Assembly: GCA_027579435.1 (NCBI GenBank)
Contig: JANBPK010000770.1
Coordinates: forward strand, 124,001 to 188,000
Direction of reading: 5' to 3'
DNA from: Candolleomyces eurysporus
Taxonomy: Eukaryota > Basidiomycota > Agaricomycetes > Agaricales > Psathyrellaceae
DNA: 64,000 bases
Position 1 is the stretch's first letter, and each line of letters opens with the position of its first letter. A program made the translations under genes and the position numbers. This document shows positions 12,359 to 25,566 of the stretch, piece by piece. Below the pieces are notes generated by a model. The model saw nothing but the letters and a program-made list of their open reading frames with translations, searched no databases and had not been told where the DNA came from.

Positions 12359-13788
12359 TCACCGCGCAGCGGCAGAAGCATAGGAAGACATCTGGGCCGC
12401 CCTCAGCCGAGAAAGNTCTTCCGGCTGTAGCCTCGCCACTCGGTCACACTCATCTGGATGTGCGGAGACTGCATGATCTCTCAGCTGATCCCAGTTTGAG
12501 GTCGTTTCGAAGCGAGCGCTTTCAGGGATCGGTCCACCAAGTGGAATGCTTCTCCTGTATCGGAACCTAGAGGAAAACAAGGNGGATCAGTATCGAGTTC
12601 TGCCAACAANATCACAGAATACACTNACATGCAAGATCGACACCACACATTGCCTCGTGCGGGCGTGTAGAGAAGGTCCAAGTGCTGAATGTCAATGCTA
12701 GGTTCAGCAGCGCTCACGTCTTGCACTTCCATCCCCCTGGCCTTGACGAGTGTCATTTCATCCTCATCATCAGATCCCAAATCCATATCCAACTCGCCAT
12801 CAACAGCTTCCTCTTTCACGGACGGCGTAGGGAAATGCGTCGACACATAGTGCGCCTGCCTCAACAGGATCGCCGGCTCCTTGTCTTTTATTTGGACCTG
12901 TCGTGTGCTACGCGACTGGGCTCTCTCAAAGATGATGGACCGGGGTTCCGCATTGTACGAGACTTCGAATGACGTTAAATCGCCAGGTTTGCGAAGGGGA
13001 TCGAAGATCACGAACTGGAGATCTTCCTCTACCATCGGAGTGGGCGCGGNGGATGCAGAGGATGNGGTTGGGCGTAAGAGGGTCGGAGGAGTAGAGGATG
13101 GCCTGGNNGGTGGAAAGGAAGTCGGCGAAGATGGTGACTCTCCGTTGGACGGCGACGACGATCGCATATTCGGCCCAGCAGAATACGGAGAGTGTCTCCG
13201 NGCATTCCGTGCAGCTTTACGGTGCTCAATAGAGTCTTCAGTGGGCGAAGACTCCGATCTGTCCACCGCCGATTCGAAACCAACGCTGGTAGCGGTGGTG
13301 GGAGGAGGAGGAGGNCTAATAGAAAGCGCCGGTGCACTGTGTCTGCGTTGCCGAAGGAGCTGAGAACGTTCTTGCAAGAGGAACATGACCTGCCTCCGCG
13401 CCGCATCTCGTTCCTGTTTGAAAGCCATGCAATGAACTCGAAGTTTGTGCTGCTCGTGCTGTTGGCGTATCATTGCGCGCTTGGTTGCGGCTTGGACACT
13501 AGCGAGACTCATCTCGAGATCGCGAAATTTGTGCACCGTGTCCTGGAACACGCTCTCCAGAGACGGTGGCTGGGTCTGCGAGGGGATAGCTACTGCCTGC
13601 TGAGGTTGAACGGGAGTCTGAGGATGAGGTTGTACCACCGGGGCCGGAGAAACCGCTGGGACGAGGTATGGATAAGAGTAGGGGACGTGTACGAATTGTA
13701 GTTGGGGGTACTGGGGATGAGCATTCTCAGAAGAAGAGGATTGACCCGGTGTTGGGTCTACACTAGCAGCAGTTGTCTCCGACTTCAT
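12359..13788 (-). CDS. shorter paralogue of the C-x2-C...H-x4-H zinc-motif protein
   Basis: Two exons on the minus strand: 13788-12629 and 12566-12359, about 455 residues. The N-terminus is P/Q-rich, followed by a basic coiled coil (AMIRQQHEQHKLRVHCMAFK onward) and a Ser/Pro-rich middle. The C-terminus has HLDLLYTPARGNVWCRSC at the end of exon 1 and LRDHAVSAHPDEC in exon 2, so a C-x2-C and H-x4-H pair is split by the intron. The block HxDLLY plus WxCRxC is shared with the gene at 565-4692, and the intron sits just after the second Cys in both. Several Ns occur in exon 1 and one in the donor (GTNAGT). Probably a nuclear, DNA- or protein-binding factor, by inference only. Confidence 0.75.
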
Positions 13789-14855
13789 AGTAGCCTTTCT
13801 GCGGCGACTCTGCAGAAACCAGGTCAGACAGGCGTATCAGGAGAAAAGGGTGTTGCACCTACAGTGGTGGATGAAGATCTCGGGGTCGTAGAAGACATCG
13901 ATAATGTTGGGTTATTATAAGTCACAGAGAAATGTGGGGTCGCTGGAGCCAGTCGAGCGAGATAACAAAGCTGCTATTGTGAGGGCGAGGGCGGTTTGGA
14001 CCCACTGCGTGGTAGGAAAAGACCAGCATTTAAGAGCCAGGAAATCACAATCAACGCTATTGAGGTTCGAATCGCTGTCACCAGTTGCCAGGCTGAGCCC
14101 CGCAGGCTCGGCTGCATCACAAAAGAGACAATAGCGACGCAGTGATGCCTCCCGACTGGAACAAAAAAGACAAAAAGCAAGAACCTCCTCTGGGAAATTC
14201 AGTCACGGAATCATAATGAGAAAATCGGGGAAGTGCCTTACTTGGGTGGGTAGCAGTCGAAGACATGGTATTGCTGTAATTGTGGGTTGACTTGCGGTAC
14301 GTCAGGAAATGATTAGCCTGACGACCCTTCATTTGTCCACCATGATCAGAAATGGTCTGCCCACGACATGGCATCTGACGCTAAATAATAAAATGCTCTG
14401 GGTTCGCGACGATGTTGTAGCTCGGTCAGAGCGCTTCAGCTGCCGATATGTCAGGGAATCGATACCCTGACTCGGGGCTGACGACGCTGGCACAGGACAG
14501 CCGAGGAAGGCAATGTCATACGCGCAATATGTTTTGCTAGGGAAGAGATTTCTTTTGAAGTCGAGAGCGTCCGTGTCACTCAAAGGGTGTGGCAAGGCAA
14601 AGACTTTGGCAACGGAGGAGGAGGACAAGACCTTAGCAAGCGAATTATGTAATTTAAAAAGAAGAAAATGAGAGAGATAAGATAAGATAAGATGAGCTGC
14701 TCTGATTGTCCCCAATGCGCGCACAGCCAACTGGGTGAAGTCGGGGGCACAGCCTTGACGCGGTTCGACTTCGCTGAGTAGACAAATCCTNTTTTTTTTT
14801 CCTTTCGACCCGCACACGCGACAATGTAAGTTACTATTGTTCAACGGATGTCAAT
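13789..14855. other. intergenic, about 1.1 kb, divergent promoter region
   Basis: Lies between the divergent zinc-motif paralogue and F-box paralogue 1. A minus-strand open frame of 171 codons (14329-14844) has no recognisable features and starts beside a T-run with an N, so it is not called. Confidence 0.45.
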
Positions 14856-17063
14856 TTGGCGCTTAATCGAGCGGCCATGAACGCAGCTCAACGTATATAC
14901 CAGATGCAGAAAGCACCTTTGATTGACCAAGCTCACGAACAAACGTTCAAGCAGCTCTCAGAGTGCAATGACCGACCAACCGACGAACAGAGAGCAGAAA
15001 TTAACGACAAGCTTCAAGAGCTCGAAGCAGTCTACCGCTCTCTCGTCGGTCCTGAAAACAAGAGCCTCAAGACGGTCTATGGAAAGGCCTCAAAGCACGG
15101 CAGGGAGCTTCGTGACGCAATACAGCTTCACAGATCAATCCTCTCTTGCGTGAGGGTAATTCCGAACGAGATCTGGCAGCGGGTCTTTTTCCTTGTTGTT
15201 CATGATGGTAGCTGGCGGCATAATGAAGAGGATTTGCAGGTCCTTTGCTCCGTCTGCCAACGATGGCGGTCAGCAGCGGTTACCAATTGCCTCCTGTGGG
15301 CAGAACTACCAGAAATCTATCTCCGAGAAGCGGATCTTGATCCCTCAAAAGTTGAAAAGCAACTCAACCTTCTCAAGCTCTACCTATCGCGATCAGGCGT
15401 CGTCCCACTGAAGCTCAGCTGTTGTATCTCGGTTGGGGCGTGGCGGTCTCGCAAACCATGGGTTCTCGAGATATTTCAATTATTGGTGGAGCACTCTCAT
15501 CACTGGGGGTCCTTTTCACTTTTTTCCCCGATCTATGCTTTCAATGACTGTTTCTCGGGCTTGAAGGGTAAAGTACCCCATCTTTCTACACTGATCTTCA
15601 TTGCGGCTCCCGCTGGTCCCCCGAATTCAAACACGATAGAATATCGGGTCGACTGCTTCTCCGAGGCACCTATGTTACGGACAGCACGTCTAAACACCAT
15701 GCACGCGTTCAAGGATCCGGAATCAGACCTCTAAGAACGTGTGCCATCACTCAAGTTCAGTCTACCGTTCCACCAAATCGAAGATTTCACCGCCTCCTTT
15801 GGCTCAAACGCGGTATACCAAGACTTCATCGAAGCCCCCCCACTCAATTTGCGGGTATTGAACTGTCTAGGTCATTATATCCCTCCCATCCCCTTCCCTG
15901 TGCCAATTACCCTATCCTATCTCGTGGAGATATCATTCTCCCTAGAGGACAACGGAGCCAGCTCACATACCCTATTCGAATACTTGACAGCCCCTTCCCT
16001 TTCAACACTCTCAATTACAGGAATCCATCCTGTGCCCTCCGACGCACTCACTCGAAATTTATCAATGATGATCCAGCGGTCGAAGTGCTCTTTGGAATCC
16101 CTGACATTGGACTGCGCCAACACGCGACTCAGCGGCTTCACAAAAATCCTCTCTCTATCCTCAAACATCACTAGGCTAGACATTCCCCATCTCGACACCG
16201 AACGGCTGCGGTTTCTCACTCTGGACATCAATTCACTAAATCCGATACTTCCCAAGCTAAGGCGTTTGTGGATTCGGAATTGCGGTCGTTCGAGATTTGC
16301 ACGGCCACTCGACCTCGGGATGCTCGACGCGGCAACGTTCATGGAGATGCTCAATTCAAGGACGACGGCTCGGGATTATGATTACGGCGTCAACAAGGGG
16401 AAGTTTCCGGTTTTAGAAGAAGTCCACCTTTTCGGATATGACGATGTGAAATTGCATTCGGACTTGAAGCTCACAGAGCCGCGGGAAGACGACTCGAATC
16501 AAGCTATCATGAATAAATTGGCTGGAAAATTCGAATCGACCCTTGATAAAAAGTGGTCGCGGTTCCGGCACTCCGATATGGGACATGCCACCGATTCTGT
16601 CAACATCAGGCTTCACATGGAGTTGGATAGGGAATTACGGGAGATGGAAAACTTGGATTTGGAGAAGTATGATACTCGGGTGTTAGTGGTAGGTGCGCTT
16701 CAACAAGATTCATTAAGTCTCTTTTCTGACAACATCGATGCCATAGCGGAGAAACGTTCCTCATCTCCTACACGAAATTGGGGAATTCGGCACTATCCCA
16801 GGTGACCGGCTATTTCGTTTCCAGAGTCGAGTCAAGAAACTTCTCGTCCATAAATGGAGACCTTTCCTTCTTCGGGATGCGCGCAAGTCACCTTTTCGTT
16901 GGAGGTACTTCTGGGGTGTTGGAGGACGCTACGCGCGAGTGATGTATTCTCCAAATGCGGCCACCGGTAAGCTCATTTTCCGTCGATTTCAACGGTTGAT
17001 ACTTATCAAAGTATAGGCATAGATGAAGAGGAGATTTGGGAAAATATCATTGCCTTTAGTTAA
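14856..17063 (+). CDS. F-box-like protein, paralogue 1, with an in-frame stop
   Basis: Exons 14856-16688, 16747-16966 and 17017-17063; 700 codons if read through. The first 90 residues are helical, then comes an F-box-like segment (CVRVIPNEIWQRVFFLVVHD, followed by LCSVCQRWRSAAVTNCLLW) typical of Agaricomycete F-box proteins, then leucine-rich variable sequence. F-box proteins recruit targets to SCF ubiquitin ligases through Skp1. A TAA at 15732-15734 (codon 293) interrupts the frame, but coding matches paralogue 2 (29170-31387) on both sides and the two downstream introns are in the same places. It is either a recent pseudogene making a truncated product or a base-call error. The C-terminal RRNVPHLLHEIGEF block and short last exon (DEEEIWENII) match paralogue 2. 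Confidence 0.78.
15732..15734 (+). pseudogene. in-frame TAA within F-box paralogue 1
   Basis: The TAA lies between PESDL and ERVPSLKFSLPFHQIEDF. The matching position in paralogue 2 is uninterrupted coding sequence. No plausible intron removes it, since the flanking coding sequence is continuous in one frame. Confidence 0.7.
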
Positions 17064-17288
17064 ATAAAATCTGTAATCTCGATACCAGATTCTACTGTGA
17101 TACATAGATACTATCCTCAACTCTTTTTTTGGGATTGCAATACTTTGATAGGTACGCGACCGGCGATCAAAATAATTTTGCTCCATCATCCCAACCACCA
17201 TCTCCTCCCTCCACTTCAGCTTCTGCGTAAAGCTGCGGAATGACAAGATATCTCTAAGTCATCTCGTTTCATTGAAATTCGGAGGGAA

Positions 17289-20200
17289 ATGCCAAAGTTC
17301 AAGTCGTCTCAGCAAGGGGAAGAAGATGGTAACGTGCGGCCTGCCAAACGCGTACGGCTTGCAGAACCAACAGACTCCGGCTCTCAAAACCACGCTCAGA
17401 ATGCAAAGAAAACGGGAGCTGACGAGCAACAGAAAACATTTGGTGGTGTACCTGAGATTCAGGTAGCACTGAGATCAAATGGAGGGAAGCCCTGTGCGGG
17501 GTTGGTCGATGGTACGGCTACTTCAAGAATTTTAGGCATTTTTGGGCTGATTGCAACGCTCGATAGCTTTGACGACGTTGAGGAATCAGCTTAACATACG
17601 ACATTCAGAGTTACAAACACTTATCAATAATGCCTCGCTGTCGGCCTCGACGTCGAAGAGCTCATCGTCTGGAGGATCATACTTCAGCGCGTTACCCAGT
17701 GTAATCCAACCATCCGACTCTCGTCTCCTACTCCTCGAAAAATGGTGTCAAAGCTCACCGGGATTGGAAGAGCTATTCGCTATCTGGGACTCTGCGGCAG
17801 TGACGTCTTCGTCATCTGGAGGGTGGAAGAACCAGCAAGCGCAAGGCCCGGCTGCAATGGCAAGCAATATCACGGCTCTCTGCCTCAACGTTTTCACCTC
17901 AACCCTCACGCTTTTAAGCACATATTACACCCTCCACCCCCACGCTTATCCTTTGCTGAAGAACCTATTCGAAAATGACAGGTGGAAGAAGTTGTGTGGA
18001 TATGTCTCTGGTGCTGCTGGTGGAGGGTCGATGGCGAACGATATTATTCTCGTCACCCTCAGGTTATTGGACGTAATAGTAGAAAGATGGGACGCAAAGA
18101 AGGTGCTCGAAGGATTTATCTGGGAGTCAAAGGTATGTCAGCATGTTTAATTCTGGATACCAGAGCTTAACGAGCCATCTACAGAGCCTATCGAAGCTGC
18201 TTCAAATGCGGCGCAAAAATTCTTCAACGTTCAACCCTCTCGTCAAGCCGGACATTCGGACGGCGTATACGCTCTTCCTGTTGTCTTTCGTGCTGCCATC
18301 GACGTCGACGTCGACATCATCTTCAAATAGCCAGACCAAAACCGCGTTTTTGCAGCAACACAGCCTTCATTTTACCGCTATATTCAAGAACCTGCACCAA
18401 GATCAACCTACTCTAATTAGACGCGTGCTGGAGGTTTGCTGGGAGGGTGTATGGTGCGATGTCCGCGTGAGCAGAAGTTTGAAAGTAAGCGTTTTCACGG
18501 GAAGTGGGGCTGGGGCCGTTCTGCAAAACGTAGGTCGTCTTCCATTTCACTGAACCGACATCTACTGATCCTCGTTCTCCAGCTGCTTAAGTTGTATGAA
18601 CGAACCACTCCAGAGACAGAAGACGATGGCGATTACACCGTCGCGGACCTAGTTCACCATTTCCTGCTCGCGATATGCACCAGGCCTGGTATAGGGCTGT
18701 GTTTCAAGGATCGGGGATGGTACCCCAGAGACGTTAGCGGCGGTGGTACGTACATTATCTCAGTTCTAAGCGCACTTTACTCATCTTCTGCATCTAGATT
18801 CACTATTCAACGAAGGCGAAGACGACGGCACATCATCAAAACTTAAGCAACCAAAATTGCACAACCCGATCCTCCTAAACCTCCTCAAGCAACTCAAGCC
18901 CACAGATGACCCCAGACAACACGAACTAGCTCTCAAAATCCTCTCAGCGTGCCCAGAACTCGTATCGCCTTATCTCCCCACGAGCGGGCTAACTCTCGAT
19001 CCACCACGGTTGAGCTCGAAATGGGTGGCGAATGTCAGCTTTTTGGGGAGTGTGATTGGAGGAGGGGAAGTGCCCGAGTCGACGTTCTACATGGCCGGCG
19101 GATCGCAGTATCGGCCTACTCCACCGCCTTTGACCACAATCGTGAATAATATCGCACCGGGTGGGGGAGCGAGTCAGTTGAATATGCGGAATGTCTTTAC
19201 GAAGGGACTGCAGTTTGTTAGGACCGATGCGGGGGCGAAGGATAAAGCGGCGAAGAGTGAGGCTGGAGCTGGAAATACGGGAAACCTGGTCCAGCATACG
19301 ACTGCTTTGGTTCTGATACGGTGTTTGGAAAAGATGGGGAGGGTAAGGGAGGCGATGGAGGGTGTGTCGAAAGCTTTGGGCGAAGGAGCGGACGACCTTT
19401 TCGTATGGGGTCTTGACGATGGAGCTAACGCCGACGATCTCGGACCGAGCTACAGGAAAGAGAGCAAGGAGGGACTGTGGGCGAGGAGGCAGAAGGAGGT
19501 GGTGAAGGAAGTGAGGAAGAGGGTGCCCGAGTTCCAGGTCGTTCTGGCGTTCTGTACTGCTCACTTGAAGACCTCGACTACTACAGCAACCAGCGCGGAC
19601 GTCCAGCAAGAAGAGTCAGAAGGGGAGCAGATAAAGAAGGCCTTGATGGCCGAGTGCGCGATGAGGCTTCTGTGGATGTATCAGAAGGCGTTGCCTGAGG
19701 TGGTGGAAGAAGCCAGGTTCGACGTTGGGAAAGTATTGGTCGGGTTTGACGTCACCCTTGGGCTTTACAACGGAGACGACGAGTCAGGTCAACAGGGAGA
19801 AGGGGATGAAGGAGACGAAGAAGAGGACGAGGATGTCGCTGAGGAAGAAAAGGATGACAAAGACGAGGCAAAAGGAGACTATAACGAAACTGAAGACCAA
19901 GAGGACGATGGCAAGGACCAATCTCAGAGCCAACCTGGACAAGAAGTCTCCGCACCTATCCGCCTACATCGCCTAACCCAACTCCATATCCTCCGGTTCC
20001 TACGCGCTTCTCCAGCATTCTCGTTCACCGCGCAGTCTCCCACCTTCCCAGGGCATACCCATCTTTATAGTCTCTTGGACGGCATCGTTAAGCTGGGCGG
20101 TATCAGCATTCACCCCGATCAGGACGATCAAGAAAACGGGATCTACGTCGAACTTCGACGCCTTGTTCAGCATGTCCTAGGCAAGAGCTTGCTCTTCCAG

Positions 20201-23200
20201 TGGGGAAAAGGAGTCGGAGGAATCGCTGAAGACGCACTAGAGGACGGAGGCGGGGAAGTGGTCGCCTGGCTTGCAAGTTTGCCTGTAGGGTTGAGGAGGG
20301 TGAGGAAGGTGAAGCGGTTGGTTGATGTTAGCAACTACAACGACGGCAGCGATGGCTCGATGGACGAAGGAGATGAAAGCAAGGAGAAGAACGAGGACAA
20401 CATTGTGACAGTACACCCCGAATCGCTGGATGGGACAACGCTTACCGACGAGCGCTTGAGCGTCGTGGCGTTCCTGGAAGACTGCGTTCTTCGATGCTTG
20501 AAGACGCCGTACAAGTACATCGAGGAATTGGAGAGGCTAGCTGGGGATGCTGCTGGGGAGGGTCGTGATGTTGACAGTGGCGCTTCCCTGCCCAGCCCCT
20601 TACTGATCACCCTCGTCGAGCAGCTAGAAGCCAAGTTGATTTCGCAAGGAGGGAGCTCGGGGTCATCGGCGGTTTTACTCACTCCTTCAGACGTCCTCGC
20701 TATCGCATCGTATCTGCGGGCATTGCTCTTCTCGCTCGTTGGGATGCTTGACGTCGCCATCTCATCAGCAACTGAACATGAGGTCAAGATGATCGTTATG
20801 CAGAAGATACTCGACCGACTTGACACCCTTTTCGCTGGCGATGTATGGGAGAAGGCGTTTGGAGCAGAGCCGCATGCTTTGGTCAGGGGTGCTGTTGTGC
20901 GAGAACTGCATATTGCAAGAACGTGTCTGGCATTGGACAATTGGGGAGACAAGGACAGGACCGAGGTGAAAGATGAAGACATCGACGATTTCCTGGATCT
21001 AATCGAAGCCTTGGAGATACGTGAGTGTTGCTCGATTCATTCCTTCGTCTATTTGATCGCTAACACGAATCCGTTCTGCAGCCTCCCCCATCGAGCGACG
21101 GTTGACAATTTACGAACTTATCGATTGGCTCAGGCTGTTAGGCTCACGCCTCACCCAAGCCCAAGTGGTGCGGTTGTGGGAAGCCGTGACAGAACTCTGG
21201 CCGACTGGCTTAGGAGAGGTCCTCAAGTATCTGGACGCCCCCAGCGTCAAGGATCGGGATGACGGCATCAGTGTCTGGGAAGCGCTGCTCAAGTCAGATG
21301 GCGCGGGCGTTGAAAAAGACAGCGACATGGACGTGGACCAAGATAGCGCAGAGCACGTCGACGACGAAGATGGCGAAGAGAAAGCACAATTCGACCCTAG
21401 GTACGTGCACAGATCTTGGTCTCTTGCAAAGATACAATATTGACCATTTTGTCCCAGCTCCCTGCCTTTCGAATATCTTCTTGCCCAAGCCCTCCCCAAA
21501 AATCTCTCCAATTCGAAGTGCCAAGAAATCCTTGCTGAAAGCGCTTTGAACTATCTCACAAGACCCTTCGACTCTTCGACGGCACCCGCCCCACTCGATA
21601 CCCTGGATCTCAAGTTCATTACCCGTCATATTCTACATCGGCTCTCCGCCTTCCTTTCCATTGAACAGGTCGATGCCTCCAAAAACTTGCTATTCATACT
21701 CGCAAGTGTTCTTTCACAAGTCAGAACATTGGATCCCATTGCATTAGACTCCGGCAAAACGACTGTCGTAGCTAGCCTCAAAGGCCTCATGATATCGACT
21801 GCAGTCGCCGAGAAGGATGTGCGGCAGGGGTTGCTTCGCGTGCAAGAAGCTATTCTGGACCCGACATCGTCTGGAGATGTGGCACTTGTAGCAGAAATCG
21901 CAAGCTTCTGGGTGGATATCTTGAAGCAGCACCTTGCGAGTGACCGTGCTGGGCAAATGCTAGCCCTCGACGCTGAATTTGCGGGATGGTGGATTCGCTT
22001 TGTTCGACCTGCAGTGGTATTGGGATTGGTCAGGGATGCGATGCAGAACCAGGAGGGATCACAGGAGGTTCTGGGACTATGTTTGAGAGCATTAAAGGAG
22101 GCTTCGCGCCATTCCAAGGCACACGGGCAACTTACCAGCAACCCCCAGGACCTCGCTTTGCTTTTGCAGCTACATTCTACTCTCTCTTCCTCGGATGCGA
22201 GAGAAGGTGCAGAGGGTCTTCGAAGAGAAGAGCTCAAAACTGTAGAAGATCTAATTGCCATCTCGTTGGAGAGCAACGGTATTCCTGTTGGCTTGGGCGG
22301 AGGTCGGGAATTGCGTACGACCCGGACATCACCATCACTCTCGATCTCGATCGAGGAGGCAGACAAGCGGTGGGCATGTGGTGTTCGGGGAGCCTCTGCT
22401 CCCGAACTCGATATCGCGAGCGTTGCCAAGTCGTTGTTGTCGCAAACTTTGGAGGATTGGTCAGACGCAACAGAAAACATTGTCCGAGGCTTCTTTTACA
22501 AGGGCCAGGATCCTGCAGGGCTATTGGAAAAGGCGGTTATACAGTGGGCGGTGAATCGAGACGGGTCCGACGGCAATGATAGGGTGATAGGAGTTCTTCA
22601 TGCCCTTCTGGATTGCGTTCTTCACCGTGGACCTGCAACATCCGCCTCTTCTCTAGACTCCCCGGAAGTTGTCCGCAAGATCTTCGAACTCCTGCTGGAG
22701 CATCTCATCAATCCTGGCCAACGTACGAACCAAGCCAATGAAGGCCTCCAGTTCCTTTGGAAGTCAATGTGCCGCGATGAAGGGAAGACGATGGACACCT
22801 GTTTCACATCTCTGGAACAATGTTTAAAGGCGCTGAGGAAGTCGATTGTTTCTTCGTCTGGGTCTCCTTCCCGCCTGAGCCCGGACTTGATCAACATTTC
22901 CCGTTGGATGATCGACTATTTCTCAGCAGACGAGTCCAGCCATGCTTACTTGTCGCGTGCTCAGTCCATCGACAGCGACGTTGTCGAGCTTTCAATTCAA
23001 TGGCTGATCCGGCGTTTGGGCGAAGAGGATGGGCTGGAATTAGATGAAGAGACGAGAGTCGTATGCGCTGAATTGGGCTCTCTGATAAAGAGAGGAGGGG
23101 GTCTCGTGTAAATCGGGCTCTCTTGAGACCCTTTTGGGTGTAGTGATACAATCGGATTACCATCTCTCTCAGCCCCCTTGTTTGGATGTTCTGGAAACTG

Positions 23201-25280
23201 CATTGGCGAAAGCGGGCCTGAAGGTGCGACCGATTGTCCTGTGCGGCTTCAAGAAACTGACTTTTCCTTCCCTGTAGCCCCTCATTGTCAACCGACATCT
23301 CCAAGGTATCGTCCAGCATCAACATTTCTTCAAGCTTTGTGCTCCTTCGCCGTTCTCAAGCTCGAACATTTCGCTTGTCAAAATCCGGGATTCCATCATT
23401 TCGCTCTTACACAACCTCTTTCACTTGCATCCTTCGAACACCTGTCAAGTCAGCCACATCGAACCCCTCACTAAGGTTTATGGCGGCACTTTGTCCAGCT
23501 CGGATCGCCGCCTCCTTTCCATCTTCCAGCTGTTCGAGCGTCAACGCAAGTTGAGTGTGAGGGCTGTGGTTGGACGATGGATGCCACCCTCGTCTTCGTT
23601 GGCTACCGGGAGCGGTGAAAGTGTTGGCTTGGAGGCGTTACAGAACCTAGATGGCATCTCACTCCTGAGAACAGCGCTCGCGTTCCCAATGCGCATGCAA
23701 GTCGAGGTTCCCACTGATTTCGACAAGAGCACGGTGTACGAAAATCAACTCTACGACCCTCTCTTCCTCTTACTTCTCCTGCAACGTGTACTATTCGATG
23801 GACCTCCCACGTCAGCGATCTCGTGGATTGAATTGTTCAGGAGTAACGTCATCGGTCTGGCCTTGCGAGCACTCTCAGCACGGGATGGGAAGTTGCGGGA
23901 AATTGGGATGGGTTGTATAGTCGCTGTGTGGACGCTGATGCAGAATGCTGACCTGCAAGAGCGGGATCACGTTCTGTATCTGCTTGGTTTGCTGAAGAAC
24001 GCTGTAGTCCCCCCTCCTGCGAACAGCAACTCGAAGGATGCACGGGATCCTGGTGCAGAAGACGGCGAAGACCAGGCGCGTTTCCCACCACGGCTCCCAT
24101 CCTACACGACTCTCTTGCTCTTCCATGCCCTTCGAGGGATATTCAATCCCTCCACTTTCATGTATCCACTCATGTCGAGGTTCCTGCTGCAACGTGCGGA
24201 GCTGGATATCACTGATGTACCGATGCTGTATAACATGCTCTACAGCAGCGACCAGGACGACTGGAAGAAGGAGAGAGGATGGATGTTGCGATTCCTCGCG
24301 GATGGTGCGCTCACCGGAAGCGGGGTCAGTGATTGGAGGCTCTTGAAGCGGAGACATGTGTGGGATCTGGTCGCCAGCATGTACTCGAGTGCCGCGCCTG
24401 CTTCGTCCGCTCTTGCCACGAATGCAACTATGACTGATGTAGCGGCGACTGGTGCAGGGGCCGGTGGGGATAGGGCCTTCAAACTCTCCATACTCGATTT
24501 CTTGGCAAACTTGACGAGACATAGGGGCCCAACTATGAGCCTGATTTTGAAGTCCGGATTGCTGGCGTGGATCGAAGTGCAGGTTCTGGGTCCTGATCGT
24601 CATGCCAGCTTCGGAGTAGAATGGCTGAGAATATTGGAGAATGTAATGGTCGTAGTGGACGTACGGAAGATGGATGGGAGTGCACTGAAGGGTCAGTGGG
24701 TGAAAAGTGTGGCCAGGTGTGTGGATGGAATCCTCAAAGAAGCAATCGGTAGGTCTTTTCTTTTTAACCACCATTCGATCTCAAGGCTCACGATCCCTCG
24801 TTAGGCACACCCCTCGTTTTGGTGAATATATTGCCGCTATCCGTTCGTCTCATCGCTCGCTTGTCCAGGATAGAGTCCATCGGAACGCAGTCACTTGGGA
24901 GTCTGATTCACCAGGCGCTTCTGGTCCTGAAGGCCTTCGAGTCCAACGTCAAGCACCGGCCTGGCTCAGGAACTCCTCCACTTCTGGACGAAATAGTCCC
25001 TCCTCCTCAGTATAGCTCTCACAATTTGCATGACAACCTAGTGTTCGACGATGTCAACTTATTCTACGTCTGGGGGCGGTCTGTTGAATCTCTCTGGCAG
25101 GCCGCTATGAGTCTTGACACTAACCATAGCTCGCCCTCCTCAACCACCGGGGAGGCTTGGAGTACTTTGACGAGCAGGCTGCTGGTCTGGAGGGGTCTAG
25201 TTGGAGCGGAAGGTAGCACTGTGGGGGAATGGGTAAGGGTAGAATGTATTCGAAATCTGCATCTCGGTGTTCAAAAGTAA
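17289..25280 (+). CDS. URB1: URB1/Npa1, nucleolar pre-ribosomal-associated protein 1
   Basis: Ten exons: 17289-17511, 17567-18132, 18185-18484, 18583-18745, 18798-21020, 21082-21400, 21458-23105, 23173-23223, 23278-24748, 24805-25280; about 2,480 residues, near the usual URB1 size. A short basic N-terminus (PAKRVRLAE, probable nuclear signal) leads into helical repeats. The Npa1 N-terminal domain is recognisable through segments such as ALTTLRNQLNIRHSELQTLI, TAYTLFLLSFVLP and LHNPILLNLLKQL; an acidic insert near 19790-19930 and a long helical C-terminal part follow. URB1 acts in the nucleolus in early 60S ribosomal subunit assembly. The seventh intron is uncertain: a donor at 23106 (GTGTAA) or at 23101 both restore the frame. 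All exon phases fit otherwise. It is the largest housekeeping gene in the window and anchors the region as host chromosome. Confidence 0.9.
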
Positions 25281-25497
25281 TGTATTTTAGTAGAGGCAAT
25301 AAAAAATTCTTCATTCATCCCACCATTAGATGTCGTGATCATGCACCGGCCCGTCCGACTCCAAGGTTTCTGATGTTTAACGGCCGCCCGGTTCGTTTCA
25401 CCGACTTCAGAACAACTATCGCTCTGTAGAAGACTAGAAAAAGAGCTTCTCTGAGCACGCAATGTACGGCCGCACACTTTCGGAGCCTCTAGCTCTT

Positions 25498-25503
25498 TAT
25501 AAA
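25498..25503 (+). promoter_or_regulatory. TATA-like box upstream of the SDR gene
   Basis: TATAAA lies 64-69 bases upstream of the SDR start codon. Sequence and spacing fit a core promoter element. Confidence 0.45.
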
Positions 25504-25566
25504 CTGCAGAGCGTCGGATCCCTTTACGATTCTATTCTCGCTTTGCAGTAGCTCGTCTCAATCGCC

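Noticed and set aside
14040..14090. GGTTCGAATC resembling a tRNA T-arm
   Set aside because: Flanking bases do not form the T-stem, and no acceptor stem, D-arm or anticodon arm fits on either strand.
14329..14844. Minus-strand open frame of 171 codons between the zinc-motif paralogue and F-box paralogue 1
   Set aside because: No recognisable motif; begins at a T-run containing an N and overlaps the expected divergent promoter region.
23101..23143. Alternative 43-base intron in URB1 using donor GTCTCG
   Set aside because: It keeps the frame and an extra DYHLSQ-like segment, but the donor is weak; the GTGTAA donor at 23106 with acceptor at 23172 was preferred. Not excluded.
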